Source: Pararhodobacter zhoushanensis
GTDB lineage: Bacteria > Pseudomonadota > Alphaproteobacteria > Rhodobacterales > Rhodobacteraceae
Direction of reading: 5' to 3'
Length of the DNA: 64,000 nt
Assembly: GCF_003990445.1 (NCBI RefSeq)
Contig: NZ_REEZ01000001.1
Span: forward strand, 372,001-436,000
Below, one piece after another: positions 25,303 through 35,262 of this stretch (positions within the stretch are counted from its first letter, which is position 1; the number at the start of each line of letters is the position of its first letter). The notes under the pieces are model-generated. The model had not been told where the DNA came from and ran no database searches. It worked only from the letters and a program-made list of their open reading frames with translations. The translations under genes and the position numbers were made by a program.

Positions 25303-28300
25303 ACCTTTCCACATGGTCGATCCGGCAGCCCGTGCCGCCGATCGCGCTGTTTGTCGTGCTGTGCATCGCCGGTTTGGTCAGCTTTGGCCGCTTGCCGGTC
25401 ACCGAGATGCCCAACGTCGACCTGCCGGTAATCACCATCGGCGTCGCGGCACCGGGCACGGCCCCCTCGGAAATCGCCAGTCAGGTGATCCAGCCGATCG
25501 AGGATGAGGTCAGCGACATCGCCGGGCTGCGCCATATCGAGGCCACCGCCCGCGACGGTGTGGCCGAGCTGGTGATCCAGTTCGAGATGGGCACGAACAC
25601 CGACCGTGCCCTGAATGACGTCAAGGATGCCGTCACCTCGGCCCGCGACCAGATGCCCGACACCACCAGCGATCCGGTGGTGCAGCGGCTGGACTTCACC
25701 GGCCGTCCGATCCTGACCTTCGCCGTTGCCGACCAGACGCGCAGCATCGAAGAGCTGTCGAGCTTTGTCGATGACGTGGTGGCCCGCGCCCTGCAAGGGG
25801 CGGCGGGCGTTGGCAGCGTGACGCGTCTGGGCGGGGCCGAGCGCGAGATCCGCGTCGATCTGGACCCTGACCGGCTGGTGGCGCTGAACCTGAGCGCCAG
25901 TTCCATCAGTCAGCAACTGGCACAGACCAATCTGGATCAGGGCGGCGGTCAGGGCGATCTTTTCGGCTCGGAGTACGTGATCCGCGCGCTGGGGTCGGCC
26001 CCGACGCTGGAACAACTGGCGGCAACGCCGATCCGGCTGCCCACCGGCCAGACCGTGCCGCTGAACCAGCTGGGCACCGTCACCGATGGCGCGTCCGAGG
26101 CGAGCAGCTTTGCGCTGTATAACGGGCGTCCGGTGGTGGCTTTTGGCGTCTACCGCGCCACAGGGGCCAGCGATCTGCTGGCCGCAGAGAACGCGGAAGC
26201 CCGGCTTGACGAGCTGCGCACCCAGTACCCCGACACCGAATTTTCGCTGATCGACGACGCGACGATCTATACCGAGGCCAACTTCGATTCCGCGATGGAG
26301 ACGCTCTACGAGGGTGCGCTGCTGGCGATCATCGTGGTCTTCTTGTTCCTGCGCAACTGGCGCGCGACGGTGGTGGCCTTCGTGGCACTGCCGCTGTCAG
26401 CCATTCCGACGTTTATCGTCATGGATCTGCTGGGCTTTTCGCTCAACACCATCAGCCTGCTGGGGATCACACTGGTGGTCGGCATCCTTGTCGACGACGC
26501 CATTGTCGAGATCGAGAATATCGACCGACACATCCACATGGGCAAATCCGCCTATGAGGCCGCCATCGAAGCGGCCACCGAGATCGGAACCACGGTGGTC
26601 GCGATCTCGCTGACCATCGTGGCGGTCTTCGCGCCGGTCAGCTTCATGGGCGGCATCGCGGGCGAGTTCTTCAAGCAGTTCGGGCTGACTGTGGCCGTGG
26701 CTGTGTTGTTCTCACTGGCCGTGGCGCGGCTGATCACGCCGCTGTTTGCTGCCTATTTCATGAAGAGCAAAGCCGTCGTGCACGAGGTCAAGGACGGCTT
26801 CATCATGCGCGCCTATATGCGCGTCCTGCGCTGGACGCTGCGCAACCGCACGATCACCTTGCTGTTTGGTCTGATGCTGTTTGCCGGGTCGATCTATTCC
26901 GCGACCCTGCTGCCGCAGGAATTTGTGCCGCCCTCGGATACCGGCCGCTCGGTCGTTACGGTTGAATTGCCGCCGGGCACCACCCTGCCCGAAGCCCGCC
27001 GCACCGCGCAGGTGGTCAGCGAGCGGGTTTTCGAAGTGCCGGAGATTCAGCGCGTCTTTGTCAACGGCTCGTCGGCAACCTCGCTCAGCCTGCAGGTGAA
27101 CTACGGCGACAAATCCGAGCGCGAGCGTTCGTGGACCGAGGTCAACGCCGATATCGCGGCCCATCTCGCCGATCTGCCCGACCTGCGCGTCTTCGTGCTG
27201 GGCGAAGAAGGGCAGCGCGACATTTCGATCAACGTGCTGGCCGATACCCAGACCGCCGTCGCGCAGGCCGCCACCGACCTGCTGCACGAAATGCGCAGCC
27301 TGCCCGAGCTGCGTGGCGTCTCGTCCGAAGCCGCGCTTCGGCGGCCCGAGATCCAGATCACGCCCAACCCCGAGCGGGCGGCGGAAATGGGTGTAACGGC
27401 ATCGACGCTGGCCGCGGCGGTCCGGGTGGCGACGATTGGCGACATCGACGCCAATCTGGCGCAGTTCGACGCCGGTGAGGAACGCATCCCGATCCGCGTA
27501 CGCCTGAACGAAGCGGCGCGCAGCGACATCTCGCGGCTGGCCGGGTTCCGCATCCCGTCAAGCTCGGGCACCATGGTGCCGCTGTCGGCGGTGGCGGATG
27601 TGCAGCTGGCCTCGGGTGTCAGCATCATCGAGCGGTATGACCGCCGCTACCGCGTCACGATTCAGGCCGACCTTGCGCCCGGTGTCTATCTGGGACCGGC
27701 GTCAGAGGCGATCAACGCGCTGCCCGCAGCCAGCAACATGCCCGAGGGGGCTGAGCTGCAGGCCTCGGGCGATGTGGAAACCATGAACGAGATCTTCTCC
27801 AGCTTTGCGCTGGCGATGGGCGCCGGGCTGATGCTGGTCTATGTGGTGCTGGTCTTGCTGTTCAACAGCTTCGTCACGCCGCTGACCATCATGCTGTCGC
27901 TGCCTCTGGCCATCGGCGGCGCGATCTTTGCGCTGTATATCTATGGCTCGGGCATCGGTCTGTCAGTGGTGATCGGCTTTCTGATGCTGATGGGGATCGT
28001 CACCAAGAACGCGATCATGTTGGTCGAGTTCGCCCTGACCAGCGTGGCCGAAGGCAAGGACCGCGCCGCCGCGATGATCGACGCAGGCCACAAGCGGGCG
28101 CGTCCCATCGTGATGACGACCATTGCCATGGCGGCAGGCATGGTGCCCTCGGCACTGGGCAGCGCCACGGGCGGCGAGTTCCGCGCGCCGATGGCTGTGG
28201 CGGTGATCGGCGGGCTGTTGCTCTCCACCGCGCTGTCGCTGTTGTTCGTGCCCTCGGTGTTCTCGGTGCTTGAGGGCCTCAAGGACCGGTTGCGCTGGCT

Positions 28301-28355
28301 GCTGGGCAAGGTGCTGGCCGGGGACAAACGCCCTGACGAGCAGCAGATCCACTAA
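25299..28355 (+). CDS. RND efflux transporter, AcrB/MdtB-like inner-membrane pump
   Basis: A 1018-aa hydrophobe/amphiphile efflux pump of typical length with 12 transmembrane helices and two large periplasmic loops. Helix 4 carries the proton-relay aspartates in GILVDDAIVEIENI, and helices 10-11 carry GIVTKNAIMLVEF. No outer-membrane TolC gene follows, so the complex probably recruits a shared TolC. The adaptor upstream and the GbsR-type regulator complete the locus. Substrates are unknown, but the pump lies directly after an aromatic-oxidation island. Confidence 0.93.
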   Translation: MNLSTWSIRQPVPPIALFVVLCIAGLVSFGRLPVTEMPNVDLPVITIGVAAPGTAPSEIASQVIQPIEDEVSDIAGLRHIEATARDGVAELVIQFEMGTNTDRALNDVKDAVTSARDQMPDTTSDPVVQRLDFTGRPILTFAVADQTRSIEELSSFVDDVVARALQGAAGVGSVTRLGGAEREIRVDLDPDRLVALNLSASSISQQLAQTNLDQGGGQGDLFGSEYVIRALGSAPTLEQLAATPIRLPTGQTVPLNQLGTVTDGASEASSFALYNGRPVVAFGVYRATGASDLLAAENAEARLDELRTQYPDTEFSLIDDATIYTEANFDSAMETLYEGALLAIIVVFLFLRNWRATVVAFVALPLSAIPTFIVMDLLGFSLNTISLLGITLVVGILVDDAIVEIENIDRHIHMGKSAYEAAIEAATEIGTTVVAISLTIVAVFAPVSFMGGIAGEFFKQFGLTVAVAVLFSLAVARLITPLFAAYFMKSKAVVHEVKDGFIMRAYMRVLRWTLRNRTITLLFGLMLFAGSIYSATLLPQEFVPPSDTGRSVVTVELPPGTTLPEARRTAQVVSERVFEVPEIQRVFVNGSSATSLSLQVNYGDKSERERSWTEVNADIAAHLADLPDLRVFVLGEEGQRDISINVLADTQTAVAQAATDLLHEMRSLPELRGVSSEAALRRPEIQITPNPERAAEMGVTASTLAAAVRVATIGDIDANLAQFDAGEERIPIRVRLNEAARSDISRLAGFRIPSSSGTMVPLSAVADVQLASGVSIIERYDRRYRVTIQADLAPGVYLGPASEAINALPAASNMPEGAELQASGDVETMNEIFSSFALAMGAGLMLVYVVLVLLFNSFVTPLTIMLSLPLAIGGAIFALYIYGSGIGLSVVIGFLMLMGIVTKNAIMLVEFALTSVAEGKDRAAAMIDAGHKRARPIVMTTIAMAAGMVPSALGSATGGEFRAPMAVAVIGGLLLSTALSLLFVPSVFSVLEGLKDRLRWLLGKVLAGDKRPDEQQIH

Positions 28356-28361
28356 GACAAC

Positions 28362-28387
28362 GGGGACCGGGCGCAGGCTCGGTCCCC
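28362..28387. terminator. Terminator hairpin between convergent genes
   Basis: An inverted repeat with arms GGGGACCG (28362-28369) and CGGTCCCC (28380-28387) is followed on the plus strand by ATTTCC. It lies between the convergent RND pump and DUF1501 genes and may serve both. Confidence 0.6.
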
Positions 28388-28393
28388 ATTTCC

Positions 28394-29548
28394 TTATCCG
28401 CGCAAGAGGCCGTCCATCGGGGACAGATCGGTGCTGCCCGGAAAGACCACCCGCTCGGCATAAGCGGGGTCCAGCCCCAGATGCCCGGTCAGGATTGCCT
28501 TGAAGATCCCCTCGTAGGAATTCACCGCCAGCACGTCGCGTTCTTCGAACAGCGCCCGGTTGGAAAGCCCCGGCCACGCCCCCAGAATACGCCCGCCGTT
28601 GACCGCGCCCCCGGCCAACAGCGCCAGCCCGCCTGTGCCGTGATCGGTGCCGGCGTTGCCGTTCTCGGCCGCTGTGCGCCCGAATTCCGACGCAACCATG
28701 ACGACCGTGCGCGACCACTCGGGCCCCAGCCCGGCGTGGAGCGTCATCAACCCGGCGGACAGCCGCCCCAGCAGGCCAGTCAGGCGCCCGCCCTGATTGA
28801 CGTGCGTGTCCCAGCCGCCCAGTTCCATCACCGCGATGCGCGGGCCGTGTTCTTGTGCCAGCAGGTCCGCCGCCGCATGCGCGGCGATCTGGAAATTCCC
28901 GGTCTCGCTGGCGCCGCCCATATCCGGCTCAGGCGCGCCCGTGGCTTCGCCCAGCGCCATCGCGAACAGCGGATCGCCCCGATAGACGATGGCAAGCCGC
29001 GCGAGGAAATCCTCATCCAGATCCGGCAATTGCTCGTTCGACCACGCCTGCACCCGCGCCTGCCCCTGCAAGATCAGCGGCACCGAGGGGCCCAGTGACA
29101 GGCCCAACCGCTGATCGCCGCCGTTCAGCCCGGCAATCGCCCGGTTCAACCAGCCATCGCCAGCGCCAAAGGGCTGCCCGGTGCCATTCTCCAGCAGGTT
29201 CTGGCCGTCGAAATGCGAGCGGTCGCGGTAGCGCGTGGTCGCTGCGGGGATCAGGGCCATTTCGCCTGCCTGCCACAGCGGCATCAGCGCACCCAAACCG
29301 TGATGCAGGCCAAAGTAGCCGTCCAGACTGTGCACCTGATCCGCCTTCAGCCCCAACGAGGGGCGCAGGCGCTGATAGTCGGTGTCGGCAAAGGGCGCGA
29401 GCGCGTGCAGCCCGTCGAGCCCGCCGCGCAGGAAGACAAAGACAAAGCGGTTATCAGTCGGGGCCGAGGCAAAGGCGACACGCGATGCCGCAAGCGAGGC
29501 GGCCAGCGACGCGCCGGTCAGATGCAGAAAGCGGCGGCGGGTGAGCAT
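28394..29548 (-). CDS. DUF1501 protein, Tat-exported
   Basis: A 384-aa protein of the DUF1501 (sulfatase-like) family. It starts with a twin-arginine signal (MLTRRRFLHLTGASLAAS), so it is exported folded to the periplasm. Family segments include FVFVFLRGGLDGLHAL, MELGGWDTHVNQGG and ASEFGRTAAENGNAGTDHG near the C-terminus. The function is unknown. It is almost always paired with a DUF1800 gene, as here, where the DUF1800 stop lies 2 bases upstream. The ATG at 29548 has AGGAG about 6 bases upstream; the ATG at 29554 overlaps that site. Confidence 0.88.
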   Translation of the reverse strand: MLTRRRFLHLTGASLAASLAASRVAFASAPTDNRFVFVFLRGGLDGLHALAPFADTDYQRLRPSLGLKADQVHSLDGYFGLHHGLGALMPLWQAGEMALIPAATTRYRDRSHFDGQNLLENGTGQPFGAGDGWLNRAIAGLNGGDQRLGLSLGPSVPLILQGQARVQAWSNEQLPDLDEDFLARLAIVYRGDPLFAMALGEATGAPEPDMGGASETGNFQIAAHAAADLLAQEHGPRIAVMELGGWDTHVNQGGRLTGLLGRLSAGLMTLHAGLGPEWSRTVVMVASEFGRTAAENGNAGTDHGTGGLALLAGGAVNGGRILGAWPGLSNRALFEERDVLAVNSYEGIFKAILTGHLGLDPAYAERVVFPGSTDLSPMDGLLRG

Positions 29549-29550
29549 GC

Positions 29551-30909
29551 TCATCTCCTCTGAAACTCGGGGCTGCCGAACAACAGCGTCAGCGCCGCAT
29601 CCGCCGAGGGCGCACGGTAGACCCATGTCTGCGTCACATCGCGCGCCACGGCACCGATGCTTTGCTCCATCACCGCGCGCGGGTTGACGCCGCCGGGCAG
29701 GCGCGAGGTGAAGCGGTTGACCCATTCGAGCCGGATCATCAGCGCCTCAGGCCCGATCCAGTCCGCCGCACGGTCGCCCCAGCCTTGCGGCGACGGCGCA
29801 GTGAAGGGCAAATGCGCCAGCAACCGCAGGGGCTGGACGATGTCGCGCCGGTGCGGCGCGCCCTGCCCCGCGGCGCGGTGCACGGCGATGACATAGTCGT
29901 AGTGCGGTTTGACCTTGGCCAGCGGATCCGCCCATGCCGCGTCGAGGTCAATCACCGCCTGCATGACGCGGCCCAGATCGCCGTCGGTCTCCAGATAGAC
30001 CCGCGCAATCTGCTCGACGGCCGCCTCTGGCGGATCGTCGGCGACGAAATGACGGACCAGCTTGGTCGCAAGATGGTGTGCCGTGGCCGGGTGCCGGGCC
30101 AGAGCGTTGAGGATCTGCACCCCCTCGTCCACACCGCCCTCGGCATAGCGCTGGCCGAGAACGGTTTTGTCGCCCGGCTCGTGATGGCGCTGGATGAACT
30201 GGAAACCACCGTGCCGCGGCCGGTCCCCGCGCCGCACGCCGCCATGCGTCCAGCCGGTCAGGGCCAGCGCGAACTGGATGACATCGGCCTGCGTATAGCC
30301 ACCGTGAACGCCCAGAGTGTGCAGCTCCAGCACCTCCCGCGCGAGGTTCTCGTTCAGCGTCGTTCTGGTGGGATTGCGCTGCAAATGGCGCAGGCCCGCC
30401 GGCGATCCGGGGCCGATGGAATAGGTATTATCCAGATAAACCAGCATACTGGGGTGCTGGACGACAGTCAGGAGCATATCGGCAAAGCGGCCAAAGACAT
30501 GCGGGCGAATAGCCTCGCGCTCGAAGGACGGGATTGCAGGGGCGATCTGACGACGTGCCGAGGACACGGTGAAATGGTTCGACCAGAACAGCACCAGACG
30601 CTCGGCCAGCGGGGCGCGCGTGGTGATCATCTGGCTGGCGCGGGCCAGCATCTCGGCGTCGAAATCCTGCTCTTGCGCGCGGCGGCGCTCTCGCTGCTGG
30701 GCCTCCGGGCTCTCCAGACGGGCGCTCAGAATGCCGTTGATGATCGCTTCCGAACTGCGAAAGCCGCGCAGCGCCTCGGGCAAGGGCGCGCTTGGCTGAA
30801 TCTGCGCGCTCAGCCAGCCGCGCGGGTCATCGCCGATTGCGTCGGCCTCACCCGGTGCAGCCCCCAGACCGAAGCGATTGAGGGCGATAAAGCTGGCAAT
30901 GGTCCGCAT
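29551..30909 (-). CDS. DUF1800 protein
   Basis: A 452-aa DUF1800 protein. It begins MRTIASFIALNRFGLGA and contains FWSNHFTVSS, NENLAREVLELHTLGV and GYTQADV, the family's conserved blocks. The upstream 82 codons of the open frame overlap the divergent aroQ region and are not credible. The function is unknown. It is translationally linked to the DUF1501 gene, and the two products probably act together in the cell envelope. Confidence 0.87.
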   Translation of the reverse strand: MRTIASFIALNRFGLGAAPGEADAIGDDPRGWLSAQIQPSAPLPEALRGFRSSEAIINGILSARLESPEAQQRERRRAQEQDFDAEMLARASQMITTRAPLAERLVLFWSNHFTVSSARRQIAPAIPSFEREAIRPHVFGRFADMLLTVVQHPSMLVYLDNTYSIGPGSPAGLRHLQRNPTRTTLNENLAREVLELHTLGVHGGYTQADVIQFALALTGWTHGGVRRGDRPRHGGFQFIQRHHEPGDKTVLGQRYAEGGVDEGVQILNALARHPATAHHLATKLVRHFVADDPPEAAVEQIARVYLETDGDLGRVMQAVIDLDAAWADPLAKVKPHYDYVIAVHRAAGQGAPHRRDIVQPLRLLAHLPFTAPSPQGWGDRAADWIGPEALMIRLEWVNRFTSRLPGGVNPRAVMEQSIGAVARDVTQTWVYRAPSADAALTLLFGSPEFQRR

Positions 30910-31102
30910 GGGCCCCCCGGTGGTGCGCGCCCCGGTCAGGGGCGATGACACAGGGTAGCGCGCCTGCGGTGACAGACCTAGCGGTTTGGAAAACACAACC
31001 CTGTGCGCGTGGCCGCTCGGCAGGAAACAGCGCAGCGCCAACGGGCTGGCGCAGCCCCTGCCCAATCGGTAAGCTGTGCAAACAGTTTTGTGAGCAGATC
31101 CG
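30910..31102. promoter_or_regulatory. Divergent promoter region, DUF1800 / aroQ
   Basis: A 193-base gap between divergent genes. I could not assign clear promoters or inverted repeats. Confidence 0.3.
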
Positions 31103-31546
31103 ATGACCCGCACCATCCATATCCTGAACGGCCCCAACCTGAACCTGCTGGGCAAGCGCCAGCCCGAGATCTACGGCCGCGAGACGCTGGATGATGTCGC
31201 CGCCGCCTGTGCCGCCATTGCCCATGAGGCCGGTCTTGAGTCGGTGCTGCGCCAGTCGAACTGGGAGGGGCAGATCATCGACTGGATCCACGAGGCGCGC
31301 GAAACAGCGGCCGGGATCATCATCAATCCGGCTGCGCTGACCCATACCTCGGTCGCGGTTTTCGATGCGCTGATGACCTTTGAGGGGCCGGTGATCGAGG
31401 TGCATATCAGCCAGGTCCACAAGCGCGAGGCCTTTCGCCACCATTCCTATGTCAGTGCCCGCGCGGATGCCGTGATGGCCGGGTTCGGCGTGCATGGTTA
31501 CGCGCTGGCGATGCGGCATATGGCGCTGTTGCTGGCGGGGAAATAG
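31103..31546 (+). CDS. aroQ: Type II 3-dehydroquinate dehydratase
   Basis: A 147-aa dodecameric-type enzyme that converts 3-dehydroquinate to 3-dehydroshikimate in the shikimate pathway. It has the family opening [19 protein letters not shown] with the catalytic tyrosine, then [12 protein letters not shown] and [11 protein letters not shown], and a C-terminal arginine-containing helix. The length is normal. In Rhodobacterales aroQ often neighbours accBC; that is not seen here, and the gene appears to be monocistronic. Confidence 0.95.
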   Translation: MTRTIHILNGPNLNLLGKRQPEIYGRETLDDVAAACAAIAHEAGLESVLRQSNWEGQIIDWIHEARETAAGIIINPAALTHTSVAVFDALMTFEGPVIEVHISQVHKREAFRHHSYVSARADAVMAGFGVHGYALAMRHMALLLAGK

Positions 31547-31719
31547 CCCGCCGCGCGGCCCCGCGCTTATTCCAAGTAAAGATATCAGGATTGACATTCA
31601 GGCTGGCCGGACGCAGATTGCGCTCAGCCAAGCCAAGCTGTGCCACCCTGACACGGACAAGCCCGGCCTGATTTTCAAGCGCCGTTCCCATCCCCGGCGC
31701 CCAGCCAGCCCGAGGATTC

Positions 31720-32979
31720 ATGCGCCATATTTCGACCTTTGCCCTGACCGCCGCCCTGACGTTCCCCATGGCCGCGAACGCCGTGACGCCTGCCGAGGTG
31801 CTGACCACCTATTCAGACATCGCCGAAGCCGCCTACAGCGACTCATTGAACAGCGCGCAGAACCTGTCCGAAGCGATTGCCGCCTTTCTGGCCGCCCCGT
31901 CCGAAGCCGGGCTGGAGAACGCCCGCGCTGCGTGGATTGCTGCGCGCGTGCCCTATCAGCAGACCGAGGCCTACCGCTTTGGCAACCCGATCGTCGACGA
32001 CTGGGAGGGCCGTGTGAACGCCTGGCCTCTGGACGAGGGCCTGATCGACTATGTCGCGCGCAGCTATATCGGTGGTGACGACAACCCCGCCGCGCAGCTC
32101 AATGTGATCGCCAATCCCAGTCTGACCCTCTCGGGCGAGACGATTGATGCCTCGGTGATCGACGCGACCCTGCTGCAAGACGTGCTGCAAGAGGCCGACG
32201 CGGTCGAGGCCAACGTCGCCACCGGCTATCACGCCATCGAATTCCTGCTCTGGGGTCAGGATCTGCACGGCACCGACGCTGGCGCGGGCGAACGCCCCTG
32301 GACCGATTATGCGCAGGGCGACGACTGCACCAATGGCAACTGCGACCGCCGCGCGGCCTATCTGCGCGCTGCAACCGGGCTGCTGATCACCGATCTTGAG
32401 GAAATGGCCGCCAACTGGACCGATGGCGGCGCAGCGCGCGAAGCGGTCACCGCCAATGAGACCGCCGGCCTTGCGGCGATCCTGACCGGTATGGGCAGCC
32501 TGTCTTACGGCGAGCTGGCCGGCGAGCGTATCCGTCTGGGCCTGATGCTGAACGACCCCGAGGAAGAGCATGACTGCTTCTCGGACAACACACATTACAG
32601 CCACTACTACGACGGGCTGGGCATCCGGAACGTCTATACCGGCAGCTATACCCGCACAGATGGCAGCGTTGTCGACGGCCCCAGCCTGAGCGATCTGGTC
32701 GCGCAAACCGATCCGGCGCTGGATCAGGCGCTGAGCGCGGGTCTGGATGCCTCGGTCGCCGCGCTGCAAACCATGGTCGACACGGCCGAGGGCGGCATGA
32801 CCTATGACATGATGCTCGCGCCCGGCAACGAGACCGGCGAGACTGTGATCATGGGAGCGGTGGATGCGCTGGTCGCGCAGACCCGTGACATCGAGCGTGT
32901 CATTGTCGCGCTCAATCTGGACGGTGTGGCGATCGAAGGCTCGGACAGCCTCGACAACCCCGGCGCCGTTTTCGAGTAA
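31720..32979 (+). CDS. Imelysin family protein (periplasmic, iron-linked)
   Basis: A 419-aa exported protein with a signal peptide ending near AANA. It carries the imelysin motif GxHxxE as GYHAIEFLLWGQDL near residue 170, and a DDCTNGNCDRR insertion typical of the longer IrpA-like forms. Imelysins are linked to iron uptake and are usually found with a second imelysin, a di-haem protein and a DUF1513 protein, as here. It opens the iron operon. Despite the old name ICMP, a peptidase role is doubtful. Confidence 0.88.
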   Translation: MRHISTFALTAALTFPMAANAVTPAEVLTTYSDIAEAAYSDSLNSAQNLSEAIAAFLAAPSEAGLENARAAWIAARVPYQQTEAYRFGNPIVDDWEGRVNAWPLDEGLIDYVARSYIGGDDNPAAQLNVIANPSLTLSGETIDASVIDATLLQDVLQEADAVEANVATGYHAIEFLLWGQDLHGTDAGAGERPWTDYAQGDDCTNGNCDRRAAYLRAATGLLITDLEEMAANWTDGGAAREAVTANETAGLAAILTGMGSLSYGELAGERIRLGLMLNDPEEEHDCFSDNTHYSHYYDGLGIRNVYTGSYTRTDGSVVDGPSLSDLVAQTDPALDQALSAGLDASVAALQTMVDTAEGGMTYDMMLAPGNETGETVIMGAVDALVAQTRDIERVIVALNLDGVAIEGSDSLDNPGAVFE

Positions 32980-33012
32980 ACCCGTTTAGAGCAAGCACTG
33001 AGGGCCTTTGCG

Positions 33013-33252
33013 ATGATCGTCTGTTCCTGCACCGGCATCACCGACCGGGACATCCATGCCGCCGTGGACTGGATGCGGGCCTCGGACCCGCTGACGATCA
33101 TCACGCCCGGCAAAGTGTACCGCGCCTTGGGTAAATCCGCCGATTGTGGTGGTTGCATGAAGACCTTCCTCTCGACCCTGAGGGGAAATCCGAATACGGA
33201 AGTTCCCAGTCAGCTGCGCGGTTTGCGCCGCGCGGCCCAACAGGAGGACTGA
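33013..33252 (+). CDS. bfd: Bacterioferritin-associated ferredoxin
   Basis: A 79-aa Bfd-like [2Fe-2S] protein with the four expected ligands C4, C6, C45 and C48 (motifs CSC and CGGC). Bfd reduces the ferric core of bacterioferritin to release iron. It lies just before a bacterioferritin gene (2-base gap) and between imelysin and di-haem genes, so storage and uptake are linked in one unit. Confidence 0.92.
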   Translation: MIVCSCTGITDRDIHAAVDWMRASDPLTIITPGKVYRALGKSADCGGCMKTFLSTLRGNPNTEVPSQLRGLRRAAQQED

Positions 33253-33254
33253 CG

Positions 33255-33740
33255 ATGAAGGGTGATACAAAGGTCATCGAGTATCTCAACAAGGCCCTGC
33301 GCTCGGAACTGACGGCGGTCAGCCAGTACTGGCTGCATTTCCGTCTGCAGGAAGACTGGGGCCTGGCCCGCATGGCCAAGAAAAGCCGTGAGGAAAGCAT
33401 CGAAGAGATGCAACACGCCGACAAGCTGATCGCGCGGATCATCTTTCTGGGCGGCCATCCCAACCTGCAAAAGCTCGACTCGCTGCGCATCGGCGAAAGC
33501 CCGCGCGAAACCCTGACCGCCGATCTGGCGGCTGAAGAGGAAGCCGTAGCGCTTTACCGCGAGGCCCGCGCCTATTGCCAGTCGGTGAATGACTTCGGCA
33601 CGATGGAGCTGTTTCAGGCGCTGCTGGTCGACGAGGAAGGCCATATCGATTTCCTCGAAACCCAGCTGGCGCTCTATGACCGCCTCGGAGACGAACGCTA
33701 TGCGCTGCTCAACGCCGCGCCGATGGATGAGGCCGAGTAA
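33255..33740 (+). CDS. bfr: Bacterioferritin
   Basis: A 161-aa haem-containing ferritin. All ferroxidase ligands are present at canonical numbers (E18, E51, H54, E94, E127, H130), and Met52 is the haem axial ligand. A strong AGGAGG lies 8 bases before the ATG at 33255; the open frame further upstream overlaps bfd. It stores iron in 24-mers. The last 14 bases overlap the start of the di-haem protein gene. Confidence 0.96.
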   Translation: MKGDTKVIEYLNKALRSELTAVSQYWLHFRLQEDWGLARMAKKSREESIEEMQHADKLIARIIFLGGHPNLQKLDSLRIGESPRETLTADLAAEEEAVALYREARAYCQSVNDFGTMELFQALLVDEEGHIDFLETQLALYDRLGDERYALLNAAPMDEAE

Positions 33741-35262
33741 GGCCCGCCTGCTGGCAGGGCTGCTCACAGCCCTGCCACTCGCTGCTCCCTTGGCCGCGCA
33801 GGATCTGACCGACCTGCACCTGAACGCCACCCCCCGCACCCCAGCCGAAGCCCGGCGCGTCGCTCTGGTGACAGCGCCGCCCAGCGATCCAACCCTGCCG
33901 CAGCGCTTTGAGCTGCGCTCGGGCGGTGCCGCGACGGTGCGGGCGCGCACGGGCAATGACGCTTTCTCGCAACCGTCGGCGAACATGAGCTTTGAAGACC
34001 AGATGGATTTTCGTCTGGGCAACGGGCTGTTCACCCGGCTCTGGGTCTCGGCCCCTTCGTCAACGATTGCGTCGGATGGTCTGGGTCCGCTCTACAACGC
34101 GCGCGGCTGCCAGACCTGCCATTTGCTCGACGGGCGCGGCCATCCGCCCGGCCCCGGCGACGATAACGCGATCTCGATGTTCCTGCGCGTCTCGGTCCCC
34201 GCGCCCGAGGGCACGGCTGGCCCCGCCGGTATCGCCGACTACATCGCCACCCTGCCGCACCCGGTTTACGGTGCGCAGATGCAGGACTTCGCGCTGCAGG
34301 GCCAGCAGGCCGAATACCGGCTGGCCGTGGATTGGGAGGAAATCCCGGTTGCACTGGCCGGGGGCGAAACCGCTTCGCTGCGGCGTCCCAGCTGGCGGGC
34401 CGAGGATCTGGCCTTTGGCCCCTTGGGCGACGACGCCCTGCTCAGCCCCCGCGTCGCCCCCCAGATGCTCGGCCTCGGTCTGCTCGAAGCGATCCCAGTC
34501 ACCGACATCCTCGCCCACGCCGACCCCGACGATGCCGATGGCGACGGCATCTCGGGCCGCCCCAACATCGTCTGGTCGCCTGAATTCAACGCGCCCATGC
34601 TGGGCCGTTTCGGCCACAAGGCCGGCGCGCCCACAGTGATGCAGCAAAGTGCCGCCGCGTTCTCGGGCGACATGGGTCTGTCGACGCCGCTGTTCCCCGA
34701 CAGCGCCGGCGACTGCACAGCGGCGCAAACCGTCTGCCGCATGGCCATCGACGGCGCGGACCCCGAGCAGGGCGGCGTCGAGGTCAGTCAGGAAGCGCTC
34801 GATCTGGTCACCTACTACGCCCGCAATCTGGGCGTCCCCGCCCGGCGTGACGTGGATGACGCGGAAGTGCTGCGCGGCCGCGCGATCTTTCACCAGTTGG
34901 GGTGCGCGAGCTGCCACCAGCCCGCCTTTGTCACCGCCCGCCTGCCCGACCGGCCTGAGCAAAGCTTCCAGTTGATCTGGCCCTACACCGACCTTCTGCT
35001 GCACGACATGGGCGAGGCTCTGGCCGACCACCGTCCCGAAGCCCGCGCGACCGGCACCGAATGGCGCACTGCCCCCTTGTGGGGGATCGGCTTGACCGAG
35101 CGGGTCAGCGGGCATACCCAGTTCCTGCACGACGGGCGTGCGCGGTCTCTTCTGGAAGCCGTGCTCTGGCACGGTGGCGAGGCGCAGACAGCCCGCGATG
35201 CCGTGGTCGCCCTCGCCCCTGATGACCGCGCGGCCTTGCTGCGCTTTCTGGAGTCCCTCTGA
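33727..35262 (+). CDS. Di-haem oxidoreductase family protein (DUF1111)
   Basis: A 511-aa periplasmic c-type cytochrome with a signal peptide ([18 protein letters not shown]) and two haem-binding sites, C128QTCH and C393ASCH. A calcium-binding-like [12 protein letters not shown] stretch lies in the middle. The family is distantly related to MauG and cytochrome-c peroxidases. It is sandwiched between the iron-storage pair and a second imelysin and probably takes part in iron redox chemistry during uptake (inference). Its start lies inside bfr; no better start is present. Confidence 0.87.
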   Translation: MRPSKARLLAGLLTALPLAAPLAAQDLTDLHLNATPRTPAEARRVALVTAPPSDPTLPQRFELRSGGAATVRARTGNDAFSQPSANMSFEDQMDFRLGNGLFTRLWVSAPSSTIASDGLGPLYNARGCQTCHLLDGRGHPPGPGDDNAISMFLRVSVPAPEGTAGPAGIADYIATLPHPVYGAQMQDFALQGQQAEYRLAVDWEEIPVALAGGETASLRRPSWRAEDLAFGPLGDDALLSPRVAPQMLGLGLLEAIPVTDILAHADPDDADGDGISGRPNIVWSPEFNAPMLGRFGHKAGAPTVMQQSAAAFSGDMGLSTPLFPDSAGDCTAAQTVCRMAIDGADPEQGGVEVSQEALDLVTYYARNLGVPARRDVDDAEVLRGRAIFHQLGCASCHQPAFVTARLPDRPEQSFQLIWPYTDLLLHDMGEALADHRPEARATGTEWRTAPLWGIGLTERVSGHTQFLHDGRARSLLEAVLWHGGEAQTARDAVVALAPDDRAALLRFLESL